DNA of 27,914 bases, from contig CALAVF010000114.1 of assembly GCA_937892315.1 (NCBI GenBank), forward strand, positions 1 to 27,914, read 5' to 3'. Source of the DNA: an uncultured Prevotellaceae bacterium (GTDB lineage: Bacteria > Bacteroidota > Bacteroidia > Bacteroidales > Bacteroidaceae). The notes below the pieces were generated by a model. That model had not been told where the DNA came from. It was given only the letters and a program-made list of their open reading frames with translations, and searched no databases. This document shows, in pieces, positions 23,790 to 27,914 of this stretch; the first letter of the stretch is position 1; the number at the start of each line of letters is the position of its first letter. Made by a program: the position numbers and the translations under genes.

Positions 23790-25364
23790 CTATGACAGCA
23801 GGAAATAAACGGCGACGTTTCTGCCAAAGGCTTCTTCCAATTTATCCAGCAGAGCACTGCCAAAATAGTGGGTGAACGCCTCATGGAAAGCACGGGTTGG
23901 AACTGCTATCGTGACGATGTCTTGCTCTACCTTATACAATTCTATCTCTGGCAGCCAATTCTCTATGCCCTGCATTTCGGACAAACTATCCTTAACTTGC
24001 TGGAACACCTTGCGGTCTGCCTCGGTGAACAGTTGAGAGACCGTCGTGCCGGGCTCCTTCACGACCCCACTCTCGCCTTCTTCGGCATGAACATACGACG
24101 GCTGCTGATGGACAGCCACGCTTTGTGCCACCTGCTGTTCCATCATGCGACGCTTGTCCTCGATGCGTGTTTGAAGGAAGTCGGTGAAGGCACGGTTGCA
24201 GTAACTTCGTTTGCTATCCTTGATTTGCACTTTCTTCGACTCAATCAGGTCTTTCAACTCATCCATCTTGCGGACAAACGGCTGGCGGTCGTCGGGGGTG
24301 AGCGAGGTGATGATGCGTCGCACTTGTGCGGGCGACTGGTCAAACTCGGCTTGCAGGCGACGTTCTATCTCAATGGTCTCCCGTGCCGAAGTCTTGTCAT
24401 TCTTGATGCCCTGGCCGACCTCTGACAGATGGAAGTCAAAGTGAATCTTGTCGGGATTCTTCTGCCGCTTATTGGTTTCGTAGATGGCATTGTACTCAAA
24501 ATAGAAGTCGCTGATATTGTTCTCCGCCATCTCCTTGAGGGTGTTCTCGGAGGGACGCAGTACACGCTTCACAAAGTCGCAATAGTGCGGATACTGAATG
24601 ATGCGTTCCTTGGTCTTGGCATCCACCTCGTTGTCGTTGAATCCAATGTCGTGACGGAATTTCCAGTAGTCGATGGTCAAGCCCCCTGGAATGTACTTGA
24701 AGTTGGACAGGTAAAGGTAGATGCGTTTGGGAAACTTTTCGGAAATCATCAGGGCAGTATCGTCGATGAAATCGTAAATTCTTCCATCGTTGGGGAAGAG
24801 AACGTTGACCACCTCCTTGCTCATGATGACCGTAAAAACTGGCGAACGGTTTTTATACTTGTAGGTCTGCCGTCCCGTCTGAGGGTCGATGACGATGTCC
24901 ACATTCTCCGAACCGATGTCGAAGAAAGACTTGCGTATCATGATTTCTGTGCCGTCTTCCTTTTTGGCAGGCACCCACACCTTGGCATCGGCAATGGTAC
25001 ACACCGCCTTGAATGCCTGGTTGTAATGCGGCGTGTCCACACCCAACTCCTTCAAGTGGATGTCAAACGCCAAGTCACCATCCCGCAAGTAGTTCTTCTG
25101 CACCCCCTCGTTGTCGAAGATGCTGAGTTGAACTGGCTTCTGGCGGAACTGCCCATCCCGCTGGTCCTTGATGGCCCCACGCAATTTTCGCAGCACGGCG
25201 ATGACCACATTCTGCTGAAATGCCGTCGCCTCATAGCCGTTCACCGCCAAGGCAAGCGGCTGATAGAGCAGGTTGTCTTTAGTGAGGATAATGTCCTCAC
25301 GTTTCTGCTTCTTTGTTTTACGGGCAGTCGGCTTTCCCGCTGCTTCGTTTTCCTTGTTTGTCAT
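23790..25364 (-). CDS. iteron-binding replication initiator, Rep_3 type, with DnaA domain I-like C-terminus
   Basis: 524 residues, longer than typical Rep_3 initiators (about 300-400). Residues 25-320 show the paired winged-helix pattern of the RepB/RepA/RepE family: LTKDNLLYQPLALAVNGYEATAFQQNVVIAVL, the segment YDFIDDTALMISEKFPKRIYLYLSNFK, then the second winged helix (230-310). A helical region follows (330-415), then a polar linker (415-450). Residues 453-523 look like DnaA domain I: a helix before W470, then DIVTIAVPTRAFHEAFTHYF and a helix ending in GRNVAVYFLL. Upstream lie 14 iterons, the first 24 bp before the ATG, so the protein probably represses itself and initiates replication there. 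The C-terminal call is by eye. Confidence 0.88.
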   Translation of the reverse strand: MTNKENEAAGKPTARKTKKQKREDIILTKDNLLYQPLALAVNGYEATAFQQNVVIAVLRKLRGAIKDQRDGQFRQKPVQLSIFDNEGVQKNYLRDGDLAFDIHLKELGVDTPHYNQAFKAVCTIADAKVWVPAKKEDGTEIMIRKSFFDIGSENVDIVIDPQTGRQTYKYKNRSPVFTVIMSKEVVNVLFPNDGRIYDFIDDTALMISEKFPKRIYLYLSNFKYIPGGLTIDYWKFRHDIGFNDNEVDAKTKERIIQYPHYCDFVKRVLRPSENTLKEMAENNISDFYFEYNAIYETNKRQKNPDKIHFDFHLSEVGQGIKNDKTSARETIEIERRLQAEFDQSPAQVRRIITSLTPDDRQPFVRKMDELKDLIESKKVQIKDSKRSYCNRAFTDFLQTRIEDKRRMMEQQVAQSVAVHQQPSYVHAEEGESGVVKEPGTTVSQLFTEADRKVFQQVKDSLSEMQGIENWLPEIELYKVEQDIVTIAVPTRAFHEAFTHYFGSALLDKLEEAFGRNVAVYFLLS

Positions 25365-25388
25365 ATATAATATATATGTATAGGTTTC

Positions 25389-25829
25389 TAACTAATTTGT
25401 CCGACGAAAGATGCCGAATGGCCACTCAGAATTTCTCCCCGACTAACTAATCCGTCTGACGAACACATCTTTTACCGAAGTAACCAATCTGTCTGACGAA
25501 ATGCCGCAACATCATTTATACTAACTAACTTGTCCGACGAATCCTGTAACTAATCTGTCCGACGACAGAGGGTTTGCAAGCATTCCTACCCAAGTAACTA
25601 ATCCGTCCGACGAGTACGTCTTTCCCATCATGTCAAAAGTAACAAATCTGTCCTATGAGATTGATTTTTAACCGATTCGTCCGACGAACTTAACCAATCT
25701 GTCGGATAGAAGGCGGCTTTGTAACCAATTTGTCGGACGAAACTAACTGATTTGACCGACGAGTGTAACTAATTTGTCTGACGACCTGTAACTAATCTGT
25801 CCGACAGGAGTAACCATTTTGTCCGACGA
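25389..25829 (+). repeat. 14 direct 19-bp iterons (replication origin)
   Basis: Consensus TAACTAATYTGTCCGACGA. Starts: 25389, 25444, 25481, 25522, 25547, 25595, 25640, 25669, 25691, 25722, 25744, 25766, 25789, 25811. All are in the same orientation. From 25669 the spacing settles to 22-23 bp (one of 31), two helical turns, the usual initiator-binding phase; the first half is more irregular (25-55 bp). Units vary at positions 5, 8-10 and 15-18, so this is not CRISPR. The array lies directly upstream of rep. Confidence 0.92.
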
Positions 25830-26039
25830 ATGTACGCTCTTTTCACAGAGAATCAGAGAGTTACGCAATGCTATATATTATCATACTTTTTAAAGACTCT
25901 ATAGAAATAAAGAAATCGATTCGACTCATTTTTTCTTTTTTAAGAACCATTTGTATGACTCATATAGGCTAATTTGCTGCTTTTTCATCAGATAGGAAGC
26001 CGTCAAATCTTCTTTGTAGCCGTAGGTTTCGTAGATTTT

Positions 26040-26058
26040 TCATCGGACAAATTAGTAT
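26040..26058 (-). repeat. single inverted iteron
   Basis: On the minus strand it reads ATACTAATTTGTCCGATGA, differing from the iteron consensus at a few positions. It lies about 210 bp from the main array in opposite orientation, as is common for initiators that handcuff or repress via a separate site. Confidence 0.75.
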
Positions 26059-26060
26059 GA

Positions 26061-26100
26061 ACGTACTCTAATGTATTCTAACGTATCGTATTGTACTGAA
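26061..26100 (+). repeat. four 10-bp tandem repeats
   Basis: Four consecutive 10-bp blocks, consensus AYGTAYTCTA (ACGTACTCTA, ATGTATTCTA, ACGTATCGTA, TTGTACTGAA), next to the inverted iteron. The later units are degenerate. Position and helical period suit a duplex-unwinding or accessory binding site. Confidence 0.5.
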
Positions 26101-26132
26101 GGGTGCATTGCGAGCAGACATTTTTTCTGTTG

Positions 26133-26480
26133 TCAGTATGACTGCTCTACCCTACTCTTCAACTCGTCGTAATGCTTCGCCAGATATTCCTGCACAGCAT
26201 CATAGACAATGTCTTCCACCGTGGTCTTTTCGCCGATGATGCTCTTCCAGTTCTTGATTTCGTTGATGCGGACGGTCGTCATGCGGTCGAAGTGGATGCA
26301 CTTCTGGTCGGGACGTTCCTTTTTGCGGTCAAACACTTTTACCTCCTTCTTCACGGGATGCGTTTCGATGGGGGCAAGGGTTTCGAGGATAGAAGGGGCA
26401 CTTGCCTTCTCCGCCTCGATTCTCTCGTCAAACTCCTGCATGGACTTGCCGAGGTCAATGGTCTTTCTTTTTACTGCCAT
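26133..26480 (-). CDS. small ribbon-helix-helix-like protein, probable ParB-type partner
   Basis: 115 residues. The N-terminal half (1-60) is charged and probably flexible. The C-terminal half has a short strand (QKCIHFDRMTTVRI) and two helices (INEIKNWKSIIG, TVEDIVYDAVQEYLAKHYDEL), the ribbon-helix-helix layout seen in ParG/CopG-like plasmid proteins. It is transcribed in the same direction as parA, 132 bp downstream of it, and upstream of the origin and rep. This is the standard place for a centromere-binding protein and repressor of the par genes. The fold is inferred from pattern only. Confidence 0.75.
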   Translation of the reverse strand: MAVKRKTIDLGKSMQEFDERIEAEKASAPSILETLAPIETHPVKKEVKVFDRKKERPDQKCIHFDRMTTVRINEIKNWKSIIGEKTTVEDIVYDAVQEYLAKHYDELKSRVEQSY

Positions 26481-26500
26481 TTTCTTTGAAAAATATTTTC

Positions 26501-26582
26501 ATAGTTTTCTATAAAACAATGTTCCGATAAAGTTAGGATGCAAGTTTCCGTGCTTTATATGAAACCATTTGGATAGTTTTAT
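26501..26582. repeat. ATAAAACTAT-type sites between parA and the small gene
   Basis: ATAGTTTTAT (reverse complement of ATAAAACTAT) is exact at 26573-26582. Two degenerate copies abut head to head at 26501-26510 and 26511-26520. With four exact copies upstream of parA, these are candidate partition (parS/parC) or operator sites. Confidence 0.5.
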
Positions 26583-26612
26583 AGCGAACTATGTTGTTAG
26601 TTTCTTCGATTG

Positions 26613-27389
26613 TTATTTCTTCGCTGTGGACTTTCGTTTGATGCCCGTAATCTCTCTCGCCAACTGCATATAGTCCTCAGCACCAATCGCTTGCGGGTTG
26701 TAGTCGAAGATGGTTTGGTGCTGGGCAGGAGTCTTTGAAAGGTCGGTGTTGCGGCGAATGCGAGCATTGAACACCTTGCCTGGATACTTCTGGTGCATCT
26801 GTGCCGCAGCCATCTTGTGCAGGGTCAGGTGACCGTCGTAGCGGGTGAGCAGATAGCCCTCAATCTCCAGTTCGGGATTGATATACTCTTTCACCTCCTT
26901 GTACTTGTCGGTAATCATTTTCATGCCTTGCAGCGAATAGACCTCGCAGTCGATGGGCACGAGCAGAGAGTCGCTTGCCGACATGGCGTTGATGTTCAGA
27001 ATGCCGCCGTTGGGTGGGCAGTCAATCAAGATGTAGTCGTAGAGGTCGGTGTAGGGGCGGATGATTCTCTTCAGAATCTCCTCTTTCCTCAGTCGGTTCA
27101 CCAGTTGTTCACCCACCGTTTCCAGTTGGATGCTGGCAGGCACGAAGTCGAAACCGTCCTTGTACTCGTAGATGGGGAGTTCCACATCCTCTTTGGCGGT
27201 CAGGGAATCGTAGATGGTTTCGCCGTCGCCCACCTCGAAATTGAGCGTGTAGGTGGTGTTGCATTGGAAATCGAGGTCAATCAGAAGGACTTTTTTCTTC
27301 AAGAGGTTCAAGGCTGCCCCCAGGTTGATGGCTGTGGTTGTCTTGCCCACCCCACCCTTGAAGTTCAAGATTGCAATTGTTTTTGCCAT
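26613..27389 (-). CDS. parA: ParA-type partition ATPase
   Basis: 258-residue ATPase that positions replicon copies on the nucleoid. The deviant Walker A KGGVGKTT is at 11-18, the A' segment VLLIDLDFQCN at 34-44, and Walker B YDYILIDCPPNGG follows. VPIDCEVYSLQGM is typical of the Soj/ParA group. There is no N-terminal helix-turn-helix, so autoregulation would fall to the small RHH-like protein encoded downstream. A -7 box (TATATTTG) is at 27423-27430. Confidence 0.95.
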   Translation of the reverse strand: MAKTIAILNFKGGVGKTTTAINLGAALNLLKKKVLLIDLDFQCNTTYTLNFEVGDGETIYDSLTAKEDVELPIYEYKDGFDFVPASIQLETVGEQLVNRLRKEEILKRIIRPYTDLYDYILIDCPPNGGILNINAMSASDSLLVPIDCEVYSLQGMKMITDKYKEVKEYINPELEIEGYLLTRYDGHLTLHKMAAAQMHQKYPGKVFNARIRRNTDLSKTPAQHQTIFDYNPQAIGAEDYMQLAREITGIKRKSTAKK

Positions 27390-27422
27390 GTTCTGTCAAT
27401 TAGGTTTTATTTTTTCTCGCGG

Positions 27423-27430
27423 CAAATATA
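27423..27430 (-). promoter_or_regulatory. -7 box of parA
   Basis: TATATTTG on the minus strand, 33 nt before the ATG. An ATAAAACTAT site (27445-27454) lies where a repressor would overlap the -33 region. Confidence 0.5.
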
Positions 27431-27444
27431 GAGCAATTTTTACA

Positions 27445-27696
27445 ATAAAACTATTTTTCTTGCAAAAAAGTTTCGTATAAACCCATAAAAAGTGCTTTCT
27501 TGTTTTCTTTTTCTCTACTTTTATAGGTTTTTGGCATACAATTTTCCTATAAATACAGGTTTAGATTTTCCGTTGAAATGGATAAAACTATAAAAATAGA
27601 ACAAAAGAAAGATATAAACCAAGAAACCGATAAAGCAAATAAAATTATAAATAAATGAAAATAGTTTTATTGGCAACATGAAAAATATAAAACTAT
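27445..27696. repeat. four ATAAAACTAT sites upstream of parA
   Basis: Exact copies at 27445-27454 (+), 27582-27591 (+), 27661-27670 (reverse) and 27687-27696 (+). A related CTACTTTTATAG lies at 27515-27526. They sit in a strongly AT-rich non-coding stretch from 27390 to about 27710. Likely RHH-protein binding sites (operator and/or centromere). Confidence 0.55.
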
Positions 27697-27856
27697 AAAA
27701 TAAGAATACAATGAAGGATGTGCGGAGCAGAAAGGAGTGGTGGCACACCAAGGGTGAGAAACGCACAAAAGGGGTAGGGGTGGTTGATTTTATGTCGCTA
27801 TGGCAGTTGACTTTTACAGCGTCGCCTTGCAATCGTTTGCCCAAAAAGCAACTAGT
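27697..27856. other. non-coding stretch with a GC-richer block
   Basis: From about 27711 the base composition changes abruptly from AT-rich to GC-richer DNA up to palindrome copy 4. A + strand frame from the ATG at 27711 stays open to the window end (68 codons: KDVRSRKEWWHTKGEKR...), but its last part only translates the palindrome. I cannot assign a gene here. Confidence 0.3.
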
Positions 27857-27914
27857 TGTTACCTCGATGCGTATCAATTCATGTACGGGTGTTGTAATAT
27901 TACAAATCCTCGAC
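27857..27914. repeat. palindromic intergenic repeat, copy 4 (cut by window end)
   Basis: Left arm and centre of the same element: CTAGTTGTTACC flank, ATGCGTATCAATTC, then the perfect palindrome TTGTAATATTACAA (27892-27905) and the beginning of the right arm (CCTCGAC). Confidence 0.88.

Larger units (their letters stand above)
25830..26132. other. AT-rich segment of the origin
   Basis: About 300 bp without a credible gene, markedly AT-rich (for example around 25870-25960 and 26020-26100). It holds one inverted iteron (26040-26058) and four 10-bp repeats (26061-26100). It is a candidate unwinding region between the iteron array and the small partition gene. No TTATCCACA-type DnaA box was seen here. 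Confidence 0.6.

Noticed and set aside
25389..25829. Possible CRISPR array
   Set aside because: The 19-bp units vary, intervals are only a few to 36 bp and irregular, and no cas genes are present. Position and phasing fit iterons.
27521..27877. 118-codon minus-strand frame upstream of parA
   Set aside because: It starts inside palindrome copy 4, then becomes a Phe/Ile-rich low-complexity translation of AT-rich DNA containing the ATAAAACTAT sites.

Overview
The window reads as Bacteroidales DNA, most likely Prevotellaceae, with fairly GC-rich coding regions. Three things point there. Most transcription units are preceded by the Bacteroidetes -7 box TAnnTTTG, several with TTTG 19-21 nt upstream. 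Shine-Dalgarno sequences are absent. The symporter-GH10-GH43 order resembles the xylanolytic operon I recall from Prevotella bryantii/ruminicola. The family-level assignment is inference.

Layout. 1-170: start of a DUF3575-like envelope protein, cut by the window edge. 372-1553: iron-dependent alcohol dehydrogenase. 1931-5953: a + strand operon of corrinoid nucleotide-loop genes (cobQ, cobU, cobT) followed by a patatin-like hydrolase. 5977-8830: - strand housekeeping and envelope genes (CinA-like, LolA-like, a membrane protein, a YpfJ-type zinc peptidase). 8987-9858: ridA and a TonB-C protein on +. 9978-23519: a - strand carbohydrate block made of a GH31-GH2 pair, xylA, mgtC, and an operon of pentoside symporter, GH10 xylanase, GH43 xylosidase and xylulokinase. 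Together these import xylan fragments, cut them to xylose and deliver xylulose-5-phosphate.

23689-27700 is different in kind: a complete plasmid-type replication and partition module. It has a Rep_3-type initiator with a rho-independent terminator, 14 direct 19-bp iterons, one inverted iteron, an AT-rich segment with 10-bp tandem repeats, a small ribbon-helix-helix-like gene and parA. Its position next to chromosomal-type metabolic genes suggests the origin of a second chromosome, chromid or megaplasmid rather than a small plasmid. The initiator's C-terminus looks like DnaA domain I, and copies of ATAAAACTAT flank parA as a candidate centromere.

Two further signals are not ordinary genes. 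One is a family of ~85-100 bp imperfect palindromes, four copies, all intergenic, spaced 8.2, 8.3 and 9.7 kb apart. The other is a shared operator (TGTAACA-N14-TGTTACA type) at nearly the same distance upstream of the xylA and xylan-operon promoters. No tRNA, rRNA, insertion sequence or CRISPR was seen.
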